This document shows, one piece after another, positions 14,762-23,958 of a stretch of DNA of 39,147 nucleotides. The DNA is taken from contig JAZRKJ010000044.1 of assembly GCA_045646245.1 (NCBI GenBank), forward strand, positions 1-39,147. Reading direction: 5' to 3'. The DNA comes from SIG607 sp045646245. Lineage in GTDB: Bacteria > Bacillota > Clostridia > Oscillospirales > Acutalibacteraceae. The notes under the pieces were generated by a model. The model saw nothing but the letters and a program-made list of their open reading frames with translations. It searched no databases and had not been told where the DNA came from. A program made the position numbers and the translations under genes. Every line of letters begins with the position of its first letter. The first letter of the stretch is position 1.

Positions 14762-17272
14762 TTAAACCAAGCTCTTTAGATAAGCGACGGAACGGTTTAC
14801 AGAATCTGAATATACGGTAAACAACTGTCCGTCAATTTCTATTATTACGTAAGCCTTAACCATAAGTTCCTTAGTATCATCAAGGTCAAAATCCTTAACA
14901 TAGGTTGAAAAAGTAAGGTTATAGAGCTCGGTTCCTTCAATAGCAGAATACTTCCAGCACACATCAAGGTTTGTATTTTTACCGTTGTATTTAAACTTAC
15001 CGGCTTTTGCATTGGTAAGATTAAAATCAGCTTTATATAGTCCGCCTTTGGCATAATTATTACCGTTAACGTAGATAAAGCCACGTTCCTTAACATAATA
15101 CTCTTTACCGTCGATTATAATTTCGTTGCCCGTGACGGTGTCATAAGAATACGAATAACGAAGCGCTTGAGAGCCTGCTTTTTCTTCTGCATCAGCAGTT
15201 AAGCATTGACCGCCTACGGCGTTTATCAAATCAGCGCCCGCACTATTCTTAAGTTCTTTTATCTTCACGTTTTTAACAGAAACAAGATTTTTATCTTCAC
15301 CGATTATGTAACCGTAAAGATTAGTGTTAAGAGTAGTCAAAATATCATCATAACCGTAGCTGTTCTTAACGTTTGACATCATATCAGTAGTTAAAAGAAC
15401 GGTAGCTGTCTGCCACTGGTCAACCAACACATCTGCATCAATAGTATAAATAGCTATATTTTCGCCCTCAATATATGAAGGATAACCAACTGTATCGGAA
15501 GCGGTAGTTTTAAAACCAACGCCAATATCAGCAGAAGGAGTAGCGAGAAGCGCGTAATCGAAGTTAATCATATAAGTGGTATTATTCTTAACTTCGTTTG
15601 AAACAAGGAACTCCCCTGCTTCTACGCTTTCGCCGTAGAATTCACTTATACTTAAAGAATAAATTTCAACAGACGCGTCCTGATACAGCCACAATTCAAC
15701 ACCAATAGCGGGAATAGTAGTAAAGTCACCTGTTGTATAAACAGCAGCGTAAGTCAAATATTTGCCTTCTGACGTCACTCCGTCAATATATTGCGTGTAA
15801 GAGCTACGGTTTTTAAGATTATTTTCATCCCAATATTTCCCCATTGGATAATTAGAATTTGTATCAGGAAGACCTGCACCGGCGGCTATGCTTACGTCAA
15901 TTCCGTCAGCTCGCGTGGTTTCGGACGTTATTCTGAACTTTAAAGTAATTTTATATTTAGTATTGGGTTTAGCTCTGAAAAGCTCACCTGTAGTGTCATC
16001 TGCGCCAGTAAGAAGAATACCGTCACCCCAGAAAGCAGTAGAAAGAGAAAGCTTATCCGAAGCAGTAGTAATAGTAGTTGTATTTACACTCGAACGTGCA
16101 GACGTCGAAGCGGAATATACACCCGATGCAGTAAGGCTTGGCACATTCACAATGCCGTAATAATAGCTGGGATTTTTAGAAACAACAGATTCTTTATAAG
16201 TATCCCATTTTGCATAAATCTTTAGCCCGTCTTCACCTACAGAAAGTTTGGCAGAGCTTATTTTATTTTCACATTCTTTATCACTATACCAGCCAAGAAA
16301 ATACTTCTCATCGGTGTTTTCAGGGATATAATTAATTGCATATTCACCCACCGCAACCTGTTCACTCTTAAGGACAGTACCATCTTCATCAATGTACTCG
16401 ACAGTACCTACCGCAGCATAATCATCACGAATAATTTCCAGCTTTGTTATGTTAATTTCACTGGTGCCATAGTGGTCAACGTATAAATAAAAATAGTTGT
16501 AAAAATCAAGCTCAGCAGTACTGCCTACTACTGCACCGCCTGATGCACTTGTATATGTAACGGTAGCGGTATATGCATTCTTTTCAGCGTCATACGTGTA
16601 GCCGGCACCTGTTTGCGCAGGAGTAGTGAACGTAGCGGTTCTTTCAATAACTCCCGTAGAATCAATGTTTAAAAGGCCATCAATCTTTGCACCGTATGGC
16701 ATTGAAGCAACTGCTCCTGAGCCAAACGCCGATACAGAAGCAAATTGTCGCGCGTGTTTATTACTGTTCAAGTCAGCAGAATACAGACCGCCGCCTAAAT
16801 ACAAGCCCCTTTTTGCATACCAGCTATCACCGGTACCGTTACCGGTATGAGTATAAGCGATATTTACTCTGTATGTATGTCCGGGAGCAAGCTCAAACGG
16901 TTTGCCTTCACTTGTTATGGGCACTAAAACGGCATCATTGTTAGTAACAAAGTTCAGTGAGTCGCAGATTGTACCGCCAATTTCTATGGATTTATATTCT
17001 GCTTTCATACCAGCCCAGTTATTAACGTAGTTGGTTGAGCCGTACAGCGGAACAACAGAGGTAAAAGCACCTTTTGCATTTGTAAAGGACAGCGTACCAG
17101 CCGCCTCATTTCCCTTTTTAAGTGAAGTATAGCTGTAAATATTATTTGCCGCAAAGCTGAATTCATAATAGTCAGCATAACCGTCGGCAACAGCGCCAAC
17201 AATATTTACCGGAACAATAAACATCGCAATAAGTATAACAGCAGATAGAAGCATAGATACCGTCTTTTTCAT
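14762..17272 (-). CDS. Large secreted surface protein with an InlB-type repeat
   Basis: An 836-residue exported protein; residues 1-29 form a signal peptide (MKKTVSMLLSAVILIAMFIVP). Three beta-sandwich segments resemble carbohydrate-binding modules, and one InlB-type B-repeat lies near 295-350 (VEYIDEDGTVLKSE... KYFLGWYSDKEC). The last 140 residues form a module seen in many ruminococcal surface proteins (LRYSYSYDT, VKERGFIYVNG, KAYVIIEIDGQLFTVYSD). No transmembrane anchor or sortase motif is present, so it is secreted or held non-covalently. There is no catalytic motif. The ATG at 17272 has AAGGAG eight bases upstream, and this is the first gene after a consensus promoter. The role is inferred from its GH16 partner: binding of an external glycan. 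Confidence 0.85.
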   Translation of the reverse strand: MKKTVSMLLSAVILIAMFIVPVNIVGAVADGYADYYEFSFAANNIYSYTSLKKGNEAAGTLSFTNAKGAFTSVVPLYGSTNYVNNWAGMKAEYKSIEIGGTICDSLNFVTNNDAVLVPITSEGKPFELAPGHTYRVNIAYTHTGNGTGDSWYAKRGLYLGGGLYSADLNSNKHARQFASVSAFGSGAVASMPYGAKIDGLLNIDSTGVIERTATFTTPAQTGAGYTYDAEKNAYTATVTYTSASGGAVVGSTAELDFYNYFYLYVDHYGTSEINITKLEIIRDDYAAVGTVEYIDEDGTVLKSEQVAVGEYAINYIPENTDEKYFLGWYSDKECENKISSAKLSVGEDGLKIYAKWDTYKESVVSKNPSYYYGIVNVPSLTASGVYSASTSARSSVNTTTITTASDKLSLSTAFWGDGILLTGADDTTGELFRAKPNTKYKITLKFRITSETTRADGIDVSIAAGAGLPDTNSNYPMGKYWDENNLKNRSSYTQYIDGVTSEGKYLTYAAVYTTGDFTTIPAIGVELWLYQDASVEIYSLSISEFYGESVEAGEFLVSNEVKNNTTYMINFDYALLATPSADIGVGFKTTASDTVGYPSYIEGENIAIYTIDADVLVDQWQTATVLLTTDMMSNVKNSYGYDDILTTLNTNLYGYIIGEDKNLVSVKNVKIKELKNSAGADLINAVGGQCLTADAEEKAGSQALRYSYSYDTVTGNEIIIDGKEYYVKERGFIYVNGNNYAKGGLYKADFNLTNAKAGKFKYNGKNTNLDVCWKYSAIEGTELYNLTFSTYVKDFDLDDTKELMVKAYVIIEIDGQLFTVYSDSVNRSVAYLKSLV

Positions 17273-17305
17273 AAAAATTCTCCTTTTATACTTTGAGATA
17301 TAATA

Positions 17306-17334
17306 AGTATAATTATATTAAAATTCCGTGTCAA
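17306..17334 (-). promoter_or_regulatory. Consensus promoter of the surface-protein/GH16 operon
   Basis: TTGACA (17329-17334, minus strand), a 17-base spacer and TATACT (17306-17311), about 34 bases before the first ATG. The divergent araC promoter is some 160 bases away. Confidence 0.85.
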
Positions 17335-17494
17335 TCAACACGATTAATAAAAAGCAACAGTGCGCACAGTTTACACATTTTGATTATATATTTTTATCCC
17401 AAACATAGCAAGAAACTTTATTACAGAAACATAGACAAAAAAGTTTTACCGTAAAACAACCCGTCACTTAAAATCTTCAAATTTTATATTACAG

Positions 17495-17523
17495 TTGACA
17501 AAAAACATAAAAAGTCATAATAT
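17495..17523 (+). promoter_or_regulatory. Candidate promoter for the araC-type gene
   Basis: TTGACA at 17495-17500 with TAATAT 17 bases later (17518-17523). The -10 is weak, and an alternative TATATT lies nearer the gene. The rest of the 325-base gap between the divergent genes shows only the near-palindrome GTGCGCAC near 17358. Confidence 0.45.
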
Positions 17524-17597
17524 TAAAGTGCAACTTTATATAAGCGTTAAAAATTTCTTGCTATATTATGGAAAGAAAAGTTTTAAAAGGTGATTTT

Positions 17598-18399
17598 ATG
17601 TTCTATGAAAAAAAGGCAAATAAGCTTGAATATATGGCTTTATCTTTTTTATCAAGCCCTTCATACGTTCACTTTCACAATGAGGTTGAAATTGTTATAA
17701 ATATGGGTGAAGGAGCCAACGCTAACGTATATATTAATGCTCAAAAATACAGTCTTAAAAATGAAGGTGATGCAGTTCTCGTCACCCCCCGGACAGGTTC
17801 ATTCTTACGAAACGTTAAATAATGGGTTGTTTATGGCTTTTATTTTTCCCGCTGAATACATCCCAAGGCTTCAAAACACATTAATTTCAATGCAGCCCGA
17901 AACCCCATTTTTTAACATCGATAAAATCGGTGTAAGAAAAATAATTATGGATTTTTGGGAAATGCACGGTAGTTTTCCAATCGACACTAAGCATATGCGT
18001 TCATCAGTAATTATCGGGTACATGAACTTACTTATGGCGCATTTATACCAAAAGCTAAATTTCATACACATTGAAAATGACATTGCGCTTGTAAAAAAGA
18101 TCATAATTTACCTTACCGAAAATTATACCGAACAAATCACTTTAAAGGAGTTATCCGATACACTAAAAACGCCGCATTCGGTTATTTCAAAAGTTTTTAA
18201 TTCAGCTACAGGAATAACAATTCCCTCGTTTCTAAACTGGGTACGCGTTTCTGCCGCGGTAGATTTGTTATCATCCACAAACCTAACAATCACTACAATA
18301 TCTTTTAACGTTGGTTTTAGAACAATACGAAATTTCAACAGAGCATTTCTTGATTTTTACAGCGTTACACCTTCTATGTACAGAAATCTGCATAAATAA
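17598..18399 (+). pseudogene. AraC-family transcriptional regulator, frameshifted
   Basis: The ATG at 17598 has AAAAGGTGA just upstream. The N-terminal cupin-like sensor domain (YVHFHNEVEIVINMG ... GDAVLVTP) is in one frame. The rest (GQVHSYETLNNGLFMAFIFPAEYI) and the C-terminal double helix-turn-helix (ITLKELSDTL; TISFNVGFRTIRNFNRAFLDFY; TPSMYR) are in the next frame. Removing one C from the C6 run at 17785-17790 joins them as VTPGQVHSY, the usual motif in this family, giving about 267 residues. AraC proteins bind sugars and activate nearby catabolic genes. Its divergent position suggests control of the 17272-9417 operon. As written it would not make a full protein. Confidence 0.85.
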
Positions 18400-18524
18400 T
18401 TCAATTTAGAAATATCAGAGTCGTTGAAGTGAAACCCAAAGTTTAGACAAAATTAAATATTAAATTGTTAGCGAATGAGTTCGGTATTGCACCGGACTCA
18501 TTCAATTGTTGTATAACGAACAAA

Positions 18525-18563
18525 ATATGCACCCCAAAAGTGTCTGACTTTTGGGGTGCATAT
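18525..18563. terminator. Perfect 16-base-pair palindrome between converging genes
   Basis: ATATGCACCCCAAAAG/CTTTTGGGGTGCATAT with a seven-base loop. It lies 21 bases beyond the end of the DHHW gene and has ATTTTG after it on the minus strand, so it can terminate that operon. The arm also resembles terminal inverted repeats of IS3/IS150-type elements (CACCCCAAAAGT-TAGAC), so it may be an IS relic reused as a terminator. A degenerate copy (AAACCCAAAGTTTAGAC) is at about 18432. Confidence 0.55.
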
Positions 18564-18583
18564 CACGTTGACTCGGATATTTT

Positions 18584-19723
18584 TTAATTAAATTCGTTCG
18601 TATCATTAAGCACTGTTGTGCTATATAAAAACAATACGTCCTGGTTTGTAAATTCCACGTGATTTTTAATTGCTGCCGGTAAAATTTGACGGGTGTCAAT
18701 AAAGGTTATTTTATCATAACCGCTGAGCAATAACGGGCCAATAGATGAACCGAACGAATCCCGAAAAACAATAAGCTCTTTTCCGGTGGTCGCTTCCCTT
18801 CTTTCTAAAGTAACCAGACCAACCTTTGCGCTTGACATAAACATATCGTAAGGCTCACTTGAATCAATCTTATCAAAATTATAAATCGGCATTTGGACAT
18901 TCTCAGTATTATCAAATAAAAATGCGTCTTTCAGAACAGAATTAGTAACATAAAGCATTTCGTCGCCGTCAGTCTCAAAGAAATTCTGACGCGCATATAT
19001 TCCGTTAAAACGTTTATTGGTAGAAAGAATTTCTACATTATCTTCAGTGCTTTCTGCCCCCATTTCGCTAATAAGAAAATCCGCAACGTTTATAATCTTT
19101 TCCTGACGCCAGTGGGTGTCGGTTAAATAATAACTATCAAGAGTCAATTTATCGGACAAATCAATATATTTTGCAAAGTCCAACTTACTAAGGACAATAT
19201 CGTAAAATCTATCATAATTGAGTCGCAAAGCCGTCTTATCAGCAAGATAGTAGTTTTTGTCCGGAATAATTGACAAATAAACCTTATTGTTTTCGCTTAG
19301 AAGATTATTGTAATAAAACTCAATTCTATCGGTATTGGCTTCAATATTTTTCAAATTCAATAAATTATTGTTTTTGAAAATATATCCGTTTTTCATAAAA
19401 TACCCGTTATTATCTTTTTGCATGTATACGTCAAAAACAAAGTCTGACTTTAGTTTTCTGAAATCATCTCGAAGTACAAATTGATGTTGCGTATACTTTT
19501 CAAAGCTTTCGGTAAAGCCTTTAATACTATTGGAATTATTCTTTAATTCACTAAAAATATTTTTGGAAAAATCGAAGCTTAAGGATAAATCGGGAAATTG
19601 CTGAAGCTTGCTGTTTTCAGTTACGGAAATTTCTTTATCGGGAGTAATAACCGAAGCAAAGGTAAACCCAAAAATAAACAAGAAAGCTAAAGCAATCGTA
19701 AAAATACTCTTAAATTTATTCAT
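18584..19723 (-). CDS. DHHW family (AlgJ/AlgX-like) extracytoplasmic protein
   Basis: A 379-residue protein with an N-terminal signal anchor (FTIALAFLFIFGFTFASVI). It belongs to the SGNH-hydrolase-like DHHW/AlgX family: the first catalytic part is YLTDTHWRQ (Asp202, His204) and the Ser block is FRDSFGSSIGPLL. Relatives receive acyl groups from an MBOAT partner and add them to exported polysaccharide or wall polymer. The ATG at 19723 is 11 bases after the MBOAT stop with GGGGTG as ribosome site, so the two are one operon. The polymer modified is unknown; no polysaccharide synthesis genes lie in the window. Confidence 0.87.
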   Translation of the reverse strand: MNKFKSIFTIALAFLFIFGFTFASVITPDKEISVTENSKLQQFPDLSLSFDFSKNIFSELKNNSNSIKGFTESFEKYTQHQFVLRDDFRKLKSDFVFDVYMQKDNNGYFMKNGYIFKNNNLLNLKNIEANTDRIEFYYNNLLSENNKVYLSIIPDKNYYLADKTALRLNYDRFYDIVLSKLDFAKYIDLSDKLTLDSYYLTDTHWRQEKIINVADFLISEMGAESTEDNVEILSTNKRFNGIYARQNFFETDGDEMLYVTNSVLKDAFLFDNTENVQMPIYNFDKIDSSEPYDMFMSSAKVGLVTLERREATTGKELIVFRDSFGSSIGPLLLSGYDKITFIDTRQILPAAIKNHVEFTNQDVLFLYSTTVLNDTNEFN

Positions 19724-19734
19724 AATCGCACCCC

Positions 19735-21135
19735 CTAAAACCTAAAGTACAAGAACGGGTTGAAGGAGCCGTCAATTAAAAATGCCGTACAGATAACCAA
19801 GATGCCTAAAATAAGCAGCGGTTCAATTATACAGTATACATTTTTGCCAACCGAAGTTTTACCTACTTTAGAGTAGCACAATTTAGGCAACGGTGTGCAA
19901 CCGATAACAGCAACAAAAAGAAGCACGGCGTAACTTAAAAGATAATAAAGTGTTTCTGAATTCACAAAATCAATATTCCCTGCTCCAAATAAACCGCCAA
20001 TATAATATACCGCAGATTTAAGCGACGTATTATCAAACAAAATAAAGCTGACAAGTGTTAAAAATAACACGTAAATATGGTTAAAAAAATTTGCCTTCTT
20101 AAGAAATTTTAATAAGAAAAGTTTTTCAATAATAAGGAAAACTGCAAAGAAAAGTCCCCACAGTATAAAATTCCAAGCCGCGCCGTGCCAAAAGCCTGTA
20201 GCCATCCAAACGACAAAAATATTAAAGAGAAAACGCAGCTTCGAAACACGGTTGCCGCCTAAAGGAATATATAAATAATCTCTAAACCAACTGCCCAGTG
20301 ACATATGCCACCTTCTCCAGAACTCGGTAATAGACGCCGAAATAAAGGGATAGTTGAAGTTTTCCATAAAATCAAAACCGAAAATTTTACCAAGTCCAAT
20401 AGCCATATCGCTGTAACCGGAAAAATCAAAATACACGTGAAGCATATATGCTATACCATATATCCAGAAGAAAAGAACGCTTTTTTCTTCACTTGCCTTA
20501 AAAGCATCAACAAGTTCGCCTAAAATGTTAGCAATTAAAATTTTTTTAGCAAGTCCAACTGTAAATCTTCTTATACCGTCAGAAGTTTTTTCAAATGAAT
20601 GTGTCCTTTTATCAAGTTGCTCTGCCACATCTCTATAGCGCACAATAGGACCGGCAATAAGCTGCGGAAACATTGAAATATACGCTGCAAGATTAATATA
20701 GTTCTTTTGAGCAGATGCATCGCCGCGGTACACGTCAACCGCATAACTGAGAATCTGGAAAGTATAAAAACTAATACCAATCGGCAACACCAGTTTAAGA
20801 GTTACAACGGACATACCCGTCAGCACATTAAAGTTTTCAATAAAGAAGTCTGCATACTTGAAGACTCCCAGCATAATTAGGCTAAATAGTACAGAAGCGG
20901 TCAAAAAGACTTTTGACCACTTGCTGTGTTTATATTTTTCGATTAGCAACCCAAAGACGTAGCCTTGAGTGATGGAAATTAACATAAATATCAGATACAA
21001 CGGTTCGCCCCAGCCGTAGAAAATAAGGCTTGAAATAAGCAAAACGAAGTTTTTGAAACGGAAAGGAACAACAAAGTAAACTGATATTACAATAGGCAGA
21101 AAGTAAAAGAGAAACGGAATACTTGAAAAAAGCAT
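19735..21135 (-). CDS. MBOAT family O-acyltransferase (AlgI/DltB-like)
   Basis: A 466-residue polytopic membrane enzyme. Motifs of the family are LPIGISFYTFQILSYAVDVYRG, FPQLIAGPIVRYRD, WRRWHMSLGSWFRDYLYIPLGG and the catalytic His317 in GFWHGAAWNF. It moves an acyl group, usually acetyl, across the membrane to a DHHW-type partner, here the next gene. AAGGAG precedes the ATG at 21135, which follows the DUF4358 stop by 21 bases. No dltA, dltC or dltD homologues are adjacent, so D-alanylation of teichoic acid is less likely than polysaccharide acetylation. Confidence 0.93.
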   Translation of the reverse strand: MLFSSIPFLFYFLPIVISVYFVVPFRFKNFVLLISSLIFYGWGEPLYLIFMLISITQGYVFGLLIEKYKHSKWSKVFLTASVLFSLIMLGVFKYADFFIENFNVLTGMSVVTLKLVLPIGISFYTFQILSYAVDVYRGDASAQKNYINLAAYISMFPQLIAGPIVRYRDVAEQLDKRTHSFEKTSDGIRRFTVGLAKKILIANILGELVDAFKASEEKSVLFFWIYGIAYMLHVYFDFSGYSDMAIGLGKIFGFDFMENFNYPFISASITEFWRRWHMSLGSWFRDYLYIPLGGNRVSKLRFLFNIFVVWMATGFWHGAAWNFILWGLFFAVFLIIEKLFLLKFLKKANFFNHIYVLFLTLVSFILFDNTSLKSAVYYIGGLFGAGNIDFVNSETLYYLLSYAVLLFVAVIGCTPLPKLCYSKVGKTSVGKNVYCIIEPLLILGILVICTAFLIDGSFNPFLYFRF

Positions 21136-21156
21136 ATCGTTAGCTCCTTATTAAAA

Positions 21157-21723
21157 TTATGCTACAGACGCTTCAACAAAAAGTTTAGCTTGAGGATAAG
21201 CTTCTACAATATGAGTTTTGAAGTTATCAACGTTCATTGTGCTACCGTAAACAGCAACAACATAAAGATCGTCAACAGTGTAGATAACATATTTATCGGG
21301 TTGACCGCACATCCAACGCATAGATGCCAAACCTTCTTTAACAGAAGTAGCCAATGCTTCGGTGTTATTATAGTCAATTACCTTGTATGCGCCGGCAGCA
21401 AAGTTGTTAATCATCATACCGTGCATCATAGTAGCCGCAGATTCAATTTTAGAAACTTCAGCAGCAGGAAATGCGAACTGACTTTCCAAAGCTTCAGCAT
21501 TAGCAAGGCTGTAAGAACCGGCTGCATTTTGAGCAAAGCTCATACCGTCAGCACCTCCGTCGCCACCGTATGTCATAAATACTTCTTCTCCGGTGAACTT
21601 AACCCAAACATTGTTAAGAAGCTCAGCGGGGTCCTTAATGGTAGTAGTGGGAGCTTTTTCCCCACAAGCGCACAAACCAAAAATCAAAAGAGCCGCCATA
21701 AGAAATGCAATAATTTTTTTCAT
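21157..21723 (-). CDS. DUF4358-like lipoprotein
   Basis: A 188-residue lipoprotein with the lipobox LCAC (Cys20) after a 19-residue signal. The body has an Ala/Met-rich middle and YVIYTVDDLYVVAVYG near the end, like DUF4358 proteins, which in Clostridia often sit beside MBOAT and DHHW genes. The function is unknown; assistance in cell-surface polymer acylation is inferred from context. GGAGG lies seven bases before the ATG. First gene of the three-gene operon. Confidence 0.7.
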   Translation of the reverse strand: MKKIIAFLMAALLIFGLCACGEKAPTTTIKDPAELLNNVWVKFTGEEVFMTYGGDGGADGMSFAQNAAGSYSLANAEALESQFAFPAAEVSKIESAATMMHGMMINNFAAGAYKVIDYNNTEALATSVKEGLASMRWMCGQPDKYVIYTVDDLYVVAVYGSTMNVDNFKTHIVEAYPQAKLFVEASVA

Positions 21724-21753
21724 AATTTTTCCTCCAAAATTTATTCTGATAAA

Positions 21754-21788
21754 ATTATATCATAACTTGTACAGTAAATAAAGTACAA
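21754..21788 (-). promoter_or_regulatory. Extended -10 promoter and inverted repeat ahead of the DUF4358 operon
   Basis: On the minus strand TGATATAAT (21754-21762) is an extended -10 about 30 bases before the ATG. The inverted repeat TTGTAC-N10-GTACAA (21767-21788) lies where the -35 would be, so it could be an operator. Confidence 0.5.
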
Positions 21789-21804
21789 AATATTAACAAA
21801 TGTT

Positions 21805-23154
21805 TTACAGTATTCGTAGTCCTTTGGGATAATGGTTTTTAGCTCTGCCGTTTGATACCTTCGCACCGCCGACAGAACATCCGTCAACCATAACTACAGC
21901 CCATCCGTTTTCACATTCGGTTTCAAATTCTTCACCATGCAAATATTTAATAATTTCGGGTGAATCGCCGGACAATAAAATTTTTCTTTTGAAATTATTA
22001 CCAAAACTGCTGAAAAACTGATGATGAGGCAAAACATAATTTTTCTTTATTTCACCAATTGTTACACCGTAAGAAAACATAGGAGCATAAGTAGAAAAAT
22101 CTGCAGTAAAATAATTGATTTTATCATTTTTAATAACTACGCCGGATTTATCATATTCGCAAAGCACGTCGTCCAGAAAAGCGGCGACAATCGGACTGAT
22201 TTTTGGGACTGCAGAATTATTCCTGCAGAAATCAGAAGAATCCGGTTTACTGTGAAGCACAGCCATAAACTGACCTTCTCCCCTACCTTTATGAGGATAA
22301 AAGCGTCGGCACATATTTAAATTCTTATTTTCGCATCCTTCAAACAATATGCCGTCAACTGTATACTCTTTTACGGCAGCGCAAACAGGAATAAGTTCAA
22401 AATCAGAATGAGCTTTTAAGAAAGAATCAATAACCATTTCATTTTCTTCAAGAGAAAACGTACAAGTTGCATACACGATAAATCCGCCGTCCTTAATGCA
22501 TCTCGCCGCATTTTCAAGAATCGCCGCCTGACGAACGGCGCAAGCCAAAACGTTTTCTTCGCTCCATTCACTTATAGCTGTGTCGTCTTTTCTAAACATA
22601 CCTTCGCCCGAGCAAGGCGCATCAACCATAATCATATCAAAAGTTTTAGGGAAATATTCTGTCAATTTGCCCGTATCCATACAGGTAGTAATACAGTTTT
22701 TAAAGCCTAAACGTTCAATATTTCCGGTTAGAATTTTGCAACGGTTTGCAATTATTTCGTTAGAAACAAGCACCCCTTCGGCAGAAAGCTTATTTTTAAG
22801 CTGTGTGCTTTTCCCTCCCGGCGCGGCACACATATCAAGAATTTTCCAATCAGGGTTTATTTCAACACATTCAGCCGGCGCCATAGCTGCAGGTTCTTGT
22901 ACGTAAAACATACCGGCATGATGATAAGGGTGATTACCGATTTTTTCACTTTCCAAATAATATCCGTTTTTAACGTAAGGTATATTTTCCTTACCGAAAC
23001 AATTTATTTTTTCAAAATCATCAAGTGAAATTTTATCAGTATTTACACGAAAACCTCGTACCGGAGCGTCGTTTACGGCTTGCTCGTACAGCGGATATTC
23101 GTCCCCCAACAGTTTTTTCATACGTTCAACAAATTTCACGGGAAGCTGCTTCAA
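21805..23154 (-). CDS. rsmF: RsmF-like 16S rRNA (cytosine-C5) methyltransferase
   Basis: An SAM-dependent enzyme of the NOL1/NOP2/Sun family that makes 5-methylcytosine in rRNA. The 449 residues contain DMCAAPGGKSTQLK (SAM binding, about 107-120), DAPCSGEGMF with Cys181 (release cysteine) and ATCTFS with the nucleophile Cys231. The C-terminal 150 residues match the RsmF extension (FFSSFGN, GAKVSNGRAKNHYPKGLRIL). Its ATG overlaps the rsmE stop by four bases. Which rRNA position it modifies cannot be set from sequence alone. Confidence 0.9.
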   Translation of the reverse strand: MKQLPVKFVERMKKLLGDEYPLYEQAVNDAPVRGFRVNTDKISLDDFEKINCFGKENIPYVKNGYYLESEKIGNHPYHHAGMFYVQEPAAMAPAECVEINPDWKILDMCAAPGGKSTQLKNKLSAEGVLVSNEIIANRCKILTGNIERLGFKNCITTCMDTGKLTEYFPKTFDMIMVDAPCSGEGMFRKDDTAISEWSEENVLACAVRQAAILENAARCIKDGGFIVYATCTFSLEENEMVIDSFLKAHSDFELIPVCAAVKEYTVDGILFEGCENKNLNMCRRFYPHKGRGEGQFMAVLHSKPDSSDFCRNNSAVPKISPIVAAFLDDVLCEYDKSGVVIKNDKINYFTADFSTYAPMFSYGVTIGEIKKNYVLPHHQFFSSFGNNFKRKILLSGDSPEIIKYLHGEEFETECENGWAVVMVDGCSVGGAKVSNGRAKNHYPKGLRIL

Positions 23155-23906
23155 ACCGTATCACCGCCTAAATTCATTTCAGTATAAAGCATTAAAAGCG
23201 ATAATGCCGCAATTGCCGCGGTTTCCGTACGAAGTACGCGTTTTCCAAGCGAAACTGTTTTGGCTGAAGCTTCGGTAAGCTTTTCAATTTCCTTAAAATC
23301 AAACCCGCCTTCCGGCCCGATTATTATACCGATTTTCATCCCTCTTTTAATTACCGATAAAGCATTTACTGTAGCTTTCATACCGTTTTCGTTTTCGTAA
23401 GGCACCAAAAACAAGTCATACTCGTTAATACAGCTAAGCATTTGCGAAAATGAAATCACGTTACCGATTTCGGGAATTAAGTTCCTTTTGCTCTGCTTTG
23501 CTGCGCTTTCACTTATTGACTGCCATCTTGAAACCTTACTAATCTTTTTCTTATCATCAAGTTTAACAACACAGTTTTTCATCTCAACCGGAACAATACC
23601 GTTCACACCAAGCTCAACAGCCTTCTGGATAATAAGTTCCATTTTATCACTTTTAGGCAACCCCTGAAACAGAGTAATATTTACCGGCAATTCGGTATTA
23701 TTAACATCTTTTTCTTTAATTACAACTTGAATGGCATTGCCTTCAAAATCTATTATTTCACACAAATCACTTTTTCCTTCGCAGGAAACAAAAAAAGTAT
23801 CACCGATTTTCATACGAAGTACGTTCTTTATATGATTATAATCACTGCCGCTTATAATATAGCCGTTATCGGTCTTGTCACTATTTTCAACAAAAAAATT
23901 GAACAT
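23151..23906 (-). CDS. rsmE: 16S rRNA (uracil(1498)-N3)-methyltransferase
   Basis: A SPOUT-class methyltransferase that methylates N3 of U1498 in 16S rRNA. The 251 residues have an N-terminal PUA-like RNA-binding domain (about 1-70), then QGLPKSDKMELIIQKAVELGV and the knot motifs GPEGGF (197-202) and LGKRVLRTETAA. GAGGTG precedes the ATG at 23906, and an extended -10 promoter lies upstream. Followed by rsmF with a four-base overlap. Confidence 0.95.
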   Translation of the reverse strand: MFNFFVENSDKTDNGYIISGSDYNHIKNVLRMKIGDTFFVSCEGKSDLCEIIDFEGNAIQVVIKEKDVNNTELPVNITLFQGLPKSDKMELIIQKAVELGVNGIVPVEMKNCVVKLDDKKKISKVSRWQSISESAAKQSKRNLIPEIGNVISFSQMLSCINEYDLFLVPYENENGMKATVNALSVIKRGMKIGIIIGPEGGFDFKEIEKLTEASAKTVSLGKRVLRTETAAIAALSLLMLYTEMNLGGDTV

Positions 23907-23923
23907 AAGAACACCTCGGATTC

Positions 23924-23952
23924 ATTATAACAAATTAACTGTAAATTTACAA
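23924..23952 (-). promoter_or_regulatory. Promoter for rsmE-rsmF
   Basis: TTGTAA (23947-23952, minus strand), a 17-base spacer and TATAAT (23924-23929) preceded by TGT, i.e. an extended -10, 18 bases before the ATG. Confidence 0.7.
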
Positions 23953-23958
23953 CATAGA

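Noticed and set aside
17273..17597. Riboswitch or structured leader in the divergent gap
   Set aside because: Only promoters and a short GTGCGCAC palindrome are visible; no conserved riboswitch core was seen.
19735..21135. DltB of a teichoic acid D-alanylation operon
   Set aside because: dltA, dltC and dltD are absent and the partner is a DHHW/AlgX-like protein, which points to AlgI-type polysaccharide acylation.
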